Positions 44,286-53,900 of a stretch of DNA of 64,000 bases are shown in pieces; position 1 is the first letter of the stretch, and the number at the start of each line of letters is the position of its first letter. The translations under genes and the position numbers were made by a program. This DNA is from Snowella sp. GTDB lineage: Bacteria; Cyanobacteriota; Cyanobacteriia; Cyanobacteriales; Microcystaceae. The stretch covers positions 18,165 to 82,164 of the forward strand of contig QBMS01000010.1 in NCBI GenBank assembly GCA_003249095.1, given 5' to 3'. The notes below the pieces were generated by a model, which saw only the letters and a list, made by a program, of their open reading frames with translations, was not told the DNA's origin and made no database searches.

Positions 44286-44543
44286 TTAAGATGGGGGTAA
44301 ACTCGTTATAACAAAACGGATCACCGTTCCCACTAAAGCAGTCCCAACAATCCCTATCAGAGTCCAAATTTGTTTGTTTTGGCTACCCTCTAATTTTTCT
44401 ACCCGTTTATCTAGGCTGTCTAATTTTTCCTCAATTCTGGCCTGCCCCGTTTCCAGACGGCCAAGGCGATCGCCTATTTTCTCTAACTGCTTACTAATAT
44501 CCGTTAGAACTTCCTTAAGGTCGGTCTCTACGATTAAGGGCAT
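44286..44543 (-). CDS. Small coiled-coil protein with C-terminal membrane anchor (paralogue)
   Basis: The 85-residue protein repeats the plan of the gene at 18625. It has a TDLKEVLTDI start, heptad helix (RLETGQARIEEKLDSLDKRVEKLE), NKQIWTLIGIVGTALVGTVIRFVI anchor and a short tail. The EKLD..DKRV..LE block is nearly identical between the two. A tail-anchored, helical oligomer is expected. It converges with ffh, 24 bases apart. Confidence 0.75.
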   Translation of the reverse strand: MPLIVETDLKEVLTDISKQLEKIGDRLGRLETGQARIEEKLDSLDKRVEKLEGSQNKQIWTLIGIVGTALVGTVIRFVITSLPPS

Positions 44544-44633
44544 AATCCGCTTTATCTCTCTGCTTAACGTCGCCCTTTTGATTGTAGCCAGATATTAGGA
44601 AAAAAAGTTTTATTGGGTCTAAGCCTTATGCCT

Positions 44634-47354
44634 CTACAGCATTTTGCCAAGGGAAAAAGTGACCGACTGATTTTTTCCTCGTCTTTTGGCTTCTAATAAA
44701 GCTTGATCGGCTTGATTTATCAGGGTTGTTGGAGATTGGCCCGACTTTGGGATGACGCTCATAATTCCCAAGCTAATCGTGACTTGATGATTAATCTGAG
44801 AATCTTGATGGGGAATTTTTAGAGATTCAATGGCTAGACGAATATTTTCTGCGGCAACTTTTGCCCCTTCTAAATTTGTATTCGGTAAAATGACGGCAAA
44901 TTCTTCTCCTCCAATGCGAGCGACTAAATCGCTTGAACGTCCCACCGTTTGTTTGGCCGTTTGAGCAATTTCAATGAGGCAGTGATCGCCCTGGGGATGG
45001 CCGTAGCAGTCGTTATAATTTTTAAAATAATCTACATCAAAAAGGACAAGAGAGAGGGGTTTTTGTTCTCGAAACAGTCTTTTCCATTCCTGTCTAAATC
45101 GAATATTAAAACAGCGACGATTACCAATTTTAGTTAGGGTATCGGTATCAATGAGCTTTAGCAGTCTTTGATTAATTCGTTCGAGGTTAATTTGGGTTTT
45201 TTGTAATTTTATTTCGGCTTTTTCCGCTCTTTCTTTTTCGCTAATTAATAAAAATTCAGCCTGTTTGCGATCGCTGATATCCTGGGACGTTCCCAGGGTT
45301 TGACAAACCCGACCATCTTCGGTGCGAGAAAAAACCAAGTCTCTACTCATTAGCCAATGCCATTCGCCCTGGGCATCCCTAACGCGATATTCTGTTTCAA
45401 TAATTTCATCGGTTTCGAGACTGCGAATTTTTTGGATTGCGCCGTAAAGCTTCGGTAAATCTTCGGGATGGCAAATCGTGCTGAAGAGATCAGACCCCAT
45501 TGCTTGAATTTCTGTGCAGGAATAACCCAAAATTTCGGCAACAGAACGATTGGCATAGATATTTTTGTTGGCCATGTGATCGTAAATATAAAGTAGGGTG
45601 GGCGTGGCTTCTGTAATTTTTTCAATAAATCGTTGATTTTCGCGGAGTTGTGTTTCACTTTGTTTGAGTTCCGTAATATCCCTACCAACGGACTGAATCT
45701 CGATCAGTTGACTTTCTTCATTAAACAGCCCTTGATTAATCCATTGTGTCCACCCGATTTGTCCATTAGCGCGTCGGTCTCTATTTTCAGCGATAAAACT
45801 AGGATTTTCTGGGCTTAACTGTGATATTTGCCGGAGTATCGTTTCTAGATCCCCAGGATCAGCAAAGTCAATCCATTTTTGTCCAATAACCTGTTCTAAA
45901 GAAGTCCCCAGGGCTTTACAGAGGGCGGGATTGGCAAAGAGAATGGTCGTATCAGGTTGCGATCGCAAAATCAAATCCGTTTGGGTCTGCACCACTTTAC
46001 GATACATCTGTTCATACATTTCCCGTGACCCTTGTAATTCGCCTTCTACCTGGGCAAAAGATTGACGAATTTGGGCCGCCATTTGATTAAAGGAAATAGA
46101 GAGGGTTTGCACTTCGGCGATCGCATTTTCTTCCGATAAATTTTCCTGCCATTCCCCTTGGGCGAGGGCGGAACTCGCTTCACTTAACCGTCGAATGGGG
46201 CGCACAATTAAACGAGTTGTCCCTAATCCACTGGAGATCGCGAGTAAAAGGGTTATTCCACAAAGAAGCAACGTCCGATTGGTATTAGCTTGAATATCCC
46301 CCAGAAACTCCGATTCAGGAATCACTGTCACCACCAACCAATCTAAACCATCGCCCTGTCGATAGGGAGTCACTTTCACAAAAGGATTCTGAGGTAGAGA
46401 CGGACGTAGAAATTGAGCATTTTTAATGGATTGTAAATCCCCAAATCGACCAATCAAATCCCGCATGACATCACGAATTAAGGGGGTATTGCTATTGATT
46501 GCGGCTAATCGTTGGGCTTTGCCATTAACAACGGGAGCGGGGGATTTATTGTCTGAACTCGCTACCATCAATCCTGTGCGCTCAACGATGAAAACCGTAG
46601 CCGACTCACTAATTTTTAAATTTTTTAAAAAACGACTAATTTGCGATAATTCTAAATCAATACCCAGAACACCCAGCAGTTTTTTTTGTGAGTCATAAAC
46701 AGGTGCGCTGGCAGAAAGACTAATGTAATCGGGTAGATCGCCCCAGGTATAGATTTCACTCCAAATGGGTTTACCTGCTTTGACGGCATCTAAATACCAA
46801 GCTCGATTGTTGGTTTGAGGATTTTTGATGGTTCCTAATAATTTTCCGCGATCGCCTGCTTGATTCACGGCATAATATCTAAATATATCGGGATTAGCGG
46901 GAGAAATTTCGCCAATTTCTAGGTCATTATTCTCGCTATAACCTGATCCAATAAATCCCCCTTCTTTACTACCAAAATTGACGTAGGCAAAATCAAAGGA
47001 ACGCCCCTGATGATAAAAATATTTCCCCAACGCTTTAAAATCCTTCAGGTCTAAAATTCCTGCCTTAACGGCATCTAGGTTCAGGTGGTTAATCTTCTGG
47101 GCATTCCCCAAATAACTATCTAAATGTTGATCAACGCGATCGCCCACTTCTACCATGAGACGATTGGCCATCTCTTCGGTCGATTTTTGGCAACTACGAT
47201 AGGATAAATAGCCGACTAATCCGACAGCACCAACGATTTGCAGCACGAAAGGAATCACCAGCACCCATGCCAGGGGGATATTTTTGAAGATTTTTGAGGA
47301 AAATAAGTTTTTTTTTGCCATTTTTAAGCGATTTTTCCTTCGCTCTTGATTCAT
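44634..47354 (-). CDS. dCache-HAMP-PAS-PAS-GGDEF diguanylate cyclase
   Basis: The 906-residue membrane sensor has an N-terminal helix (about 31-52), a periplasmic dCache-type domain (to about 350; AWYLDAVKAGKPIWSEIYTWGD, GVLGIDLELSQIS) and a second helix near 355-375. HAMP (about 375-430), two PAS domains (about 465-570 and 590-700), a short coiled coil and GGDEF follow. The active site is GGEEF at 815-819, and the product-inhibition site RxxD is present at 806-809. It should make cyclic di-GMP in response to an external ligand. ATG 47321 is an alternative start (MAKKNLF). Confidence 0.93.
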   Translation of the reverse strand: MNQERRKNRLKMAKKNLFSSKIFKNIPLAWVLVIPFVLQIVGAVGLVGYLSYRSCQKSTEEMANRLMVEVGDRVDQHLDSYLGNAQKINHLNLDAVKAGILDLKDFKALGKYFYHQGRSFDFAYVNFGSKEGGFIGSGYSENNDLEIGEISPANPDIFRYYAVNQAGDRGKLLGTIKNPQTNNRAWYLDAVKAGKPIWSEIYTWGDLPDYISLSASAPVYDSQKKLLGVLGIDLELSQISRFLKNLKISESATVFIVERTGLMVASSDNKSPAPVVNGKAQRLAAINSNTPLIRDVMRDLIGRFGDLQSIKNAQFLRPSLPQNPFVKVTPYRQGDGLDWLVVTVIPESEFLGDIQANTNRTLLLCGITLLLAISSGLGTTRLIVRPIRRLSEASSALAQGEWQENLSEENAIAEVQTLSISFNQMAAQIRQSFAQVEGELQGSREMYEQMYRKVVQTQTDLILRSQPDTTILFANPALCKALGTSLEQVIGQKWIDFADPGDLETILRQISQLSPENPSFIAENRDRRANGQIGWTQWINQGLFNEESQLIEIQSVGRDITELKQSETQLRENQRFIEKITEATPTLLYIYDHMANKNIYANRSVAEILGYSCTEIQAMGSDLFSTICHPEDLPKLYGAIQKIRSLETDEIIETEYRVRDAQGEWHWLMSRDLVFSRTEDGRVCQTLGTSQDISDRKQAEFLLISEKERAEKAEIKLQKTQINLERINQRLLKLIDTDTLTKIGNRRCFNIRFRQEWKRLFREQKPLSLVLFDVDYFKNYNDCYGHPQGDHCLIEIAQTAKQTVGRSSDLVARIGGEEFAVILPNTNLEGAKVAAENIRLAIESLKIPHQDSQINHQVTISLGIMSVIPKSGQSPTTLINQADQALLEAKRRGKNQSVTFSLGKML

Positions 47355-47570
47355 TCTAATTATTTCTAGATAATGGGTAAAATTACGACAAGAATTTACG
47401 GTCTTTACCTATAATAGCGAAAATTGCCATCGAATTGCAGTTGAGTTAAGTTTTTTGTAACTTTTTGTGACTCTTTGATGCGATCGCGAAGTTAAAGCTC
47501 TCTAAAGAGAGCAATGATTGATTAGGATCAACAGATTTGAGAGTGATAAGCTGTTCATTATCTAAAACGC

Positions 47571-47639
47571 TACAGGCAAGGGGCTTAAGCCCCTTGTTAC
47601 AAGACTTTCAGCGAAACAGTCTAAATTCGTGACAGCTTA
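47571..47639 (+). repeat. 69-base interspersed repeat with perfect 20-base palindrome, copy B
   Basis: The CAAGGGGCTTAAGCCCCTTG palindrome at 47577-47596 is followed by TTACAAGACTTTCAGCG.. and ends TCTAAATTCGTGACAGCTTA. The copy at 8168-8235 shares the whole length. The surrounding gap (47355-47814), between two minus-strand genes, shows no gene. Confidence 0.8.
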
Positions 47640-47814
47640 CCAGGACAAATCCCGATTTTTTCTGCTTTATTTAGTTTTCCCGATCAACCATCAATTATTA
47701 TCATAATTATGATAATAACCTTCATTTTTATGCCAACTTCTCAGGAAACCTCCATGAAAGCGACCTGGGATAAGTAAATTGACTCAGAACTTGGCTATGA
47801 TCAAGTTTTCAAAG

Positions 47815-50796
47815 TTAATTACTTTCAGGATTGACTTTTCGTAAAATTGTTGTAGGAGGAGTTTTTGAGGGTGAAAAAATAGCCTCTAAAGCACCGTTTA
47901 AGGTTTCAGAGATCGCAATTTGATTTTCATAAACCACAACCACCCTTGCTAAGGTCGGTAAGCTATTTTTTTCCGCTTCTAAATAGAGGGGTTCAACGTA
48001 TAACAAAGATTGCTCAATGGGAATCACCAATAAATTTCCCTGAATTACCCGTGAACCTTCCCGATTCCAGAGGGTAATCCGTTCAGAAATCACAGGGTCT
48101 TGATTAATTAAAGCTTCAATTTGTTCTGGCCCGTAAACTAATTGTTCCTTGGGTAATTTATAGAGGAGCAATTTACCATAATTTTCTTGATCAGAACGAG
48201 CAAACAAAAGGGAAATTAAATTATTTCTACCATTAGGAGTATAAACATGGGAAAGGACAAATTCCTCTGATTGATTGTCTATTCCTGCTAGTTTCATGAT
48301 TAGATAATAGGGCGCAACGGGCTTTTGTTGATCTCCATAGATTTCCTTGGGAATTTGCCATTGATCTTCTCGATTATAAAAGACATTAATATCAGTCATG
48401 TGATAGGTTAATAGCCTTTCTGATTGGGTACTAAATAAATCAACGGGATAACGAATATGACTTTTTAATACGTCGGGCATTTCGCTAAAAGATTTAAAGA
48501 AATTCGGAAAAACTTTTCGCCAACTTTGGATAATGGGATCTTGCTCATCCATAATATAAAAATCCACATTACCGTTGTAAGCATCGATCACAATTTTCAC
48601 TGAGTTACGAATATAATTAAAATTGCGATCGCCTCCATCAGAATAAGGATAATAGTTGCTTGTAGTATAGGCATCAATGATCCAGGAAAGGGTATTTTGT
48701 CCCGACGGATCAGTGTCAGCTGTTACCAGATAGGGATCACGATCAAAGCGCAAAAAAGGAGCCAATGCTCGAATGCGGAGGTTAATATTTCGACGAAATA
48801 AAATCTGAGTATTAGGATTAAAATTACGGGTAAAAATCATTTGCCAATCTCTGAGATAAATGGCAAATAATAAACGATTTAATCCATTGCCTAAGGTGAT
48901 ACCCCCTGTCCCACCATAGACGTTATAAACATTATCTTGACCACTGGGAAAATCAAATTCCTTGACCTTCGTATTAGTCATAATATAATTGTCTGTTAAT
49001 TCTCCAAAATAAAGACGGGGTTTGCCAATGGGGAGACTGGCACGAATTAATTCACTAGAGGTTCTCAAAGCCGACTTTTCTTCTGAGGTTCCAATATCTT
49101 TAACAAAATAAAAAGGAAGTCCTCCTTCATCGGCTAAATTGACGGGGGAAAGGGTAAAACCATAGCCATGCGTATAAACTAAATGTTTGTTTACCCAAGT
49201 TTTAGCTTCAGCAGGAACAGCATTATAATCTAATTCTCTGGGTGAAATGAGGACTTGCTGTTTCGTTTTTTTAATAGATTGATTAGGGACTTTAACTTGA
49301 ATACTATAGCGGTCTAAATCCGCATCCGAAAATTTGTAATAGAGTCGAATTTGCTGGAGTTGACGGTTCGTTTGAAGTAGGGGAATGGGATCCCAGAGGC
49401 GAATATTATTTAAAGTTAAGCGATTATTTTCTAGATCGGATTGGGTTAATTTTCCTTTTCCTGAAAGGATTTTGGGTTGAATTTTTGATAAATTAAAGGC
49501 ATCGCGGGTTGCTGTAATACTTCGTTTAATATAGGGAGATTCTCGACTTAATTGATTGGGTTCAACAATGAGTAATTCTAGACCGATACTGAGACAAAAA
49601 TTGAGAATAATTAAGGTTAAATACAAATAAAATGGAAATAAATTAATTGATAATAGTAATCTTTTTTGACGTTTTTTTAGATCAGAAATGAGATTGTTTT
49701 TCCATCCATAGAAGCCTTGATACATTAACCAAAGGGCGATTCCCAAACTCAGGAACATCAGGGTTGTTTCAAATGGTAGATGAATATGAATATCGGTATA
49801 ATTGGCTCCATGAACGACTTCGTGGGGAGAATAGAGTAATTGATAACGATTGATCCAATGGCGTAGGGCGATCGCCAACATCATCCATGATCCTAAACGA
49901 CAAAGATGACGTAATTGAAGAACATTAAAGCCTGGAAATTTGCCTTCGGAAAGGTGATTATCTCCCTGAAGATAGAGAATTAAAATGGAGAGTAATCCAA
50001 ATAAAAATAAACCGCCTAACCACACATCTATTAATTTCCAAAAAGGAAGACTAAAGATATAGAAACCCATATCATGATTAAATTGGGGATCGGGTTGATT
50101 AAAAGAAGTTTGATAGAGAAATTTTAGGATTTTTGTCCAGTTTCCTGTGATGATTGTGCCTAAAATTAAACTGAAAAAAAGAGAGATTAATCGGAGAGAT
50201 AAACGGGGTTTAGCAATTAAAGAAAGGACAAGACAACCTATGGCGATCGCGAACCCAGAATATCGCTGAAAATTGTTGATAAATCGGGGAATTAAACTGA
50301 GATTAAACGGAGAGGGAACAGGGGGCGTGAGGTCGGGGAGGGTAAAATCCGATGTCCAATCAGCGATCGCAACTTTGCTGTAGTAAATGACCATGACTGC
50401 AATCACCACATTCAGGCCAATCACCAAAGGCAGGAGCAAAGAAAGTTTAAGGGCAGGGGTTTTGGCAGGGCGGAGGGCTTGGGAAAAATCCGGTAGGGGC
50501 AAAAATCGAGATTCAATCGTTGGGGTAAAAATGGGGTCAGTCGCTTTAAGTTCAGTCGGAGCCTGGGATAGCTTTTGGGCAATCGCCAAATTGCGCCAAC
50601 AAAAAATAAGGGAAAATGCGGTAACTCCTGATAATAAGGTCAATTGCCAACCTAATCGAGTGAGAAAAATCGATAAATAGCCCAATTCCCGAAACCATAA
50701 AATTTCCGCCCACAGTTGAGCGACTAATTCAAGACTAATTCCCGCTATCAGGATGATTATTAGGATTTGCCAGGGAGATCGTAGCCGAATCATCAT
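47815..50796 (-). CDS. UPF0182 family membrane protein
   Basis: The 993-residue protein is a full-length UPF0182/COG1615 member. About seven hydrophobic helices lie in the first 400 residues, including LWAEILWFRELGYLSIFLTRLGWQ, a hallmark start. A large soluble region follows with the family signatures NIRLWDPIPLL, YTHGYGFTLSPVN, YFGELTDNYI and YPYSDGG. An acidic cytoplasmic end follows. Function is unknown; the family occurs in actinobacteria, cyanobacteria and firmicutes. The gene follows the hybrid kinase on the same strand. Confidence 0.93.
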   Translation of the reverse strand: MMIRLRSPWQILIIILIAGISLELVAQLWAEILWFRELGYLSIFLTRLGWQLTLLSGVTAFSLIFCWRNLAIAQKLSQAPTELKATDPIFTPTIESRFLPLPDFSQALRPAKTPALKLSLLLPLVIGLNVVIAVMVIYYSKVAIADWTSDFTLPDLTPPVPSPFNLSLIPRFINNFQRYSGFAIAIGCLVLSLIAKPRLSLRLISLFFSLILGTIITGNWTKILKFLYQTSFNQPDPQFNHDMGFYIFSLPFWKLIDVWLGGLFLFGLLSILILYLQGDNHLSEGKFPGFNVLQLRHLCRLGSWMMLAIALRHWINRYQLLYSPHEVVHGANYTDIHIHLPFETTLMFLSLGIALWLMYQGFYGWKNNLISDLKKRQKRLLLSINLFPFYLYLTLIILNFCLSIGLELLIVEPNQLSRESPYIKRSITATRDAFNLSKIQPKILSGKGKLTQSDLENNRLTLNNIRLWDPIPLLQTNRQLQQIRLYYKFSDADLDRYSIQVKVPNQSIKKTKQQVLISPRELDYNAVPAEAKTWVNKHLVYTHGYGFTLSPVNLADEGGLPFYFVKDIGTSEEKSALRTSSELIRASLPIGKPRLYFGELTDNYIMTNTKVKEFDFPSGQDNVYNVYGGTGGITLGNGLNRLLFAIYLRDWQMIFTRNFNPNTQILFRRNINLRIRALAPFLRFDRDPYLVTADTDPSGQNTLSWIIDAYTTSNYYPYSDGGDRNFNYIRNSVKIVIDAYNGNVDFYIMDEQDPIIQSWRKVFPNFFKSFSEMPDVLKSHIRYPVDLFSTQSERLLTYHMTDINVFYNREDQWQIPKEIYGDQQKPVAPYYLIMKLAGIDNQSEEFVLSHVYTPNGRNNLISLLFARSDQENYGKLLLYKLPKEQLVYGPEQIEALINQDPVISERITLWNREGSRVIQGNLLVIPIEQSLLYVEPLYLEAEKNSLPTLARVVVVYENQIAISETLNGALEAIFSPSKTPPTTILRKVNPESN

Positions 50797-50811
50797 AATA
50801 ATCCTCTAACG

Positions 50812-50908
50812 TTTGTTACTAAAATCTTAATTTTCTTTTGGTAAATTTTGTTCAATTAACCTTTGTTACTAAAATCTTAATTTTCTTTTAGTAGATTTTG
50901 TTCAATCA
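50812..50908 (-). repeat. 50-base tandem duplication of a gene's 3' end
   Basis: The stretch 50862-50908, which includes the last codons and stop of the hybrid kinase, is repeated at 50812-50858 with four substitutions. The extra copy still encodes ..EQNLPKEN and a stop in an orphan frame. The duplication lies between the kinase and the UPF0182 gene. Confidence 0.8.
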
Positions 50909-53900
50909 TCGTCGTTAATTGTCTCATCCGAATAGGTTTACTCAAGTAATCATTCATCCCTGCCGCGAAACATCGATCGCGATCACCAGGCATAGCCAAG
51001 GCTGTCAGAGCAATAATCGGAATTTCAGCAAATTCGGGATTTTTTCTAATTTGTCGAGTTGCCTCGAAGCCGTCCATAATAGGCATTTGCACATCCATTA
51101 AAATCAAGTCAGGTTTCCTTTGATTAATGACTTTTATCGCTTCTTCTCCATTGTTAGCCGACATTAAACTATAGCCTTTATGTTCTAAATAGGTGCTGAT
51201 CGTTTGAGCATTATTGGGATTATCTTCTACTAATAAAATCAAAGCGGATTTGATAAAAGAAGATTGATTAATCTCAGGTTCAGGGGTGCTAGAAATCGTT
51301 GGAGTAGCGGCGATCGCACTAACGGGATGATAGGGCAGATGCACGGAAAAACAACTTCCCTCTCCCACCTTACTTTCGACGCTGACCCGACCTCCATGTA
51401 ATTTTGCTAGGCGTTCTACCAAGGCCAAACCTAAACCCGTTCCTTCGTATCGACGGGCAAGACGACTATCAATTTGCATAAAAGATTGAAAAAGTTTGGG
51501 TAAATCTTCTTTAGCAATCCCAATACCCGTGTCTTTGATCATAAAATTGAGCATCGGTTGCTCTACAGAAAGATCGAGACTCACCTCTAAACGGACTTCT
51601 CCCCCATTGGGCGTAAATTTAACCGCATTGTTCAGTAAATTAATTAAAATCTGACGCAGGCGACGCTCATCAGCGATAAAATCATTAATTTGAGTGGGAG
51701 GACTAAAGTGAACACTAATGCGTTTTTTGAATGCCTGTTGTCGAATAAAATTGAGACTGGATTCACAGAGGGAAACTAGGGAAATTGAGTTTTGAGTCAT
51801 GTCTAGTTTTCCCGCTTCAATTTTAGAAAGATCGAGAATATCATTAATCAATGAGAGTAAATGCTCTCCACTGGCTTCGATTGTCCTGAGGGGTTTTCGT
51901 TGTTTTTCTGAAATTTCCCCAAAAACCCCTTCTTGTAAGGATTCAGAGAAGCCTAAAATTGAGTTTAGGGGGGTTCTGAGTTCATGACTCATGTTCGCCA
52001 AAAATTCATCCTTGAGGCGGGTTGCACGGGCTAATTCCGCATTGGTGATGGCGAGTTGTTCGTAGCTATTTTGTAATTGTTTTTCTGATTCTTTGCGATC
52101 GCTGATATCCCTGGCAACACAGATTAATCCCACACCATCAATCAGGGTTAGGGCAATGTCTTCCGCAAAAGTCGAGCCGTCCCGACGTTTAGCGACCACT
52201 TCCCCTTTCCAGTGACCATTTTGTGACAATAAAGGAAATACTTCCTGCTCAATGCGTTGAATTTCATCGGGATAATAAATTTCCCGCCAGGTTTTTCCGA
52301 GTAAATCTTCTGCTTTGTCATAGCCAAACATTTCATAGTGGGCTTTGTTGAGATAAATATATTCATCATTTTCATTGACGATGCCAATGCCCTCACTCGT
52401 CGCTTCGATCGCCGCAATTTGACGCTTGAGAGTGGTTTCCGTTTTTTTGCGATCGCTAATATCTCGAAAAATTCCCCGTGTCGCGATCGCCCGTCCATTT
52501 TCCACCCGACAATTAACATTACCTTCAACAATAATTTCTCTGCCATCTTTAGTGACAAAAGTTGCTTCAATACTTTCTGTTTCTTGGCCAACAAGAATCG
52601 ATTGCATCATTTCCATACAATGATTAAGGCTTCTGGGATGAATCACGTCTTTAATCGTCAGATTCATTAAATCCTGATCGCTATAACCCAAGGTGTCTTT
52701 CCAGGCCCGATTAACAAACAAAAATTTACCTTCAGGGGTAATACTCTGAATCAAATCCGTTGCATTATCAAAAAAGTCCCGTAACTGAGTTTCCCGTTCA
52801 ATAACTTCTGCGGTGCGTTGTTCAACTCGGTCTTCTAATTCTTCATTGAGTTGATGTAATTGAACTTCTACTTTTCGGCGTTCAGTCACATCAATCAACA
52901 CCACTAAAATCTTCGTAATTTTGCGGAATTGCCAAACAGGAATAATCTGAACTTGATAATAATTTAAAGAACCATCTGGATTCGGTCTTTCACCATCATC
53001 GGTGATAACAATTCCCATCTCTAAAACATTCTCAATTTGCTCTTTTCTTTTTTTTCTTAAATAGCTGGGAGTAAGATCATAAAAAGAGGTTCCAATGACT
53101 GATTCCAAGGTTTCTCCCTGACAACAATGATTCACAGAAAGCACAATGCCCTCTCGATTTAAGGTATATACCGTATTAGGAGAATTTTCCACAAAAGAAG
53201 TCCATTTCGAGTTGACTTCCTGTAATTTTTGGTCAATCAGTTGTCTATTCGCAATTTCTTGATTGGCCATCTCTAGGGCCAAGGACTGACGAATGGCGAT
53301 CGCGAGTTGATCTACTAAGGTTTCCAGTAAAGCGATCGTTTCCATCGGCCACTCACGGTCTTTGTCACACTGATGCAAAATTAGCAACCCCCAAACCTGC
53401 CCCTGGGAAGAAGGCAGATTGGCGAGTACGGGATCATCAACAACCAGCAGAGAAGAGACCGACTCTATTTCGGAAACAATAATAGGAATAACAAGGGCCG
53501 CTTTTACTTCAAATTGACTTAATAAATCTCGATGACAATCGGTTAATCTCGCTTGATCAATGTCTTCTACCTTCCAATACCAACCCCGATGATACCGAAC
53601 ATTTAAGCCTCCTTGTAAACAGGTATCTTTAATCGTTTGATCAATAGAAGCTGTCCATCTTTCCCCCACCGACTCTGCGACTACCGTGCCGCTCAGATCC
53701 CCATTAAAGCGATAAATCAGGACGCGATCGACGAGCATAAAATCCCGAATTTCGGCAACGGTGTTTTCTAGGATCGTTGATAATTGATTACTATCCCGAA
53801 TTTTTAATGTCAACTCCGATTTCAACTGTTCAGTTTGGGCTTGGGTTTTTAGTTTAGTCGTTCTCTCTTCAACCAGTTTTTCTAGCTCATGATTACGACT

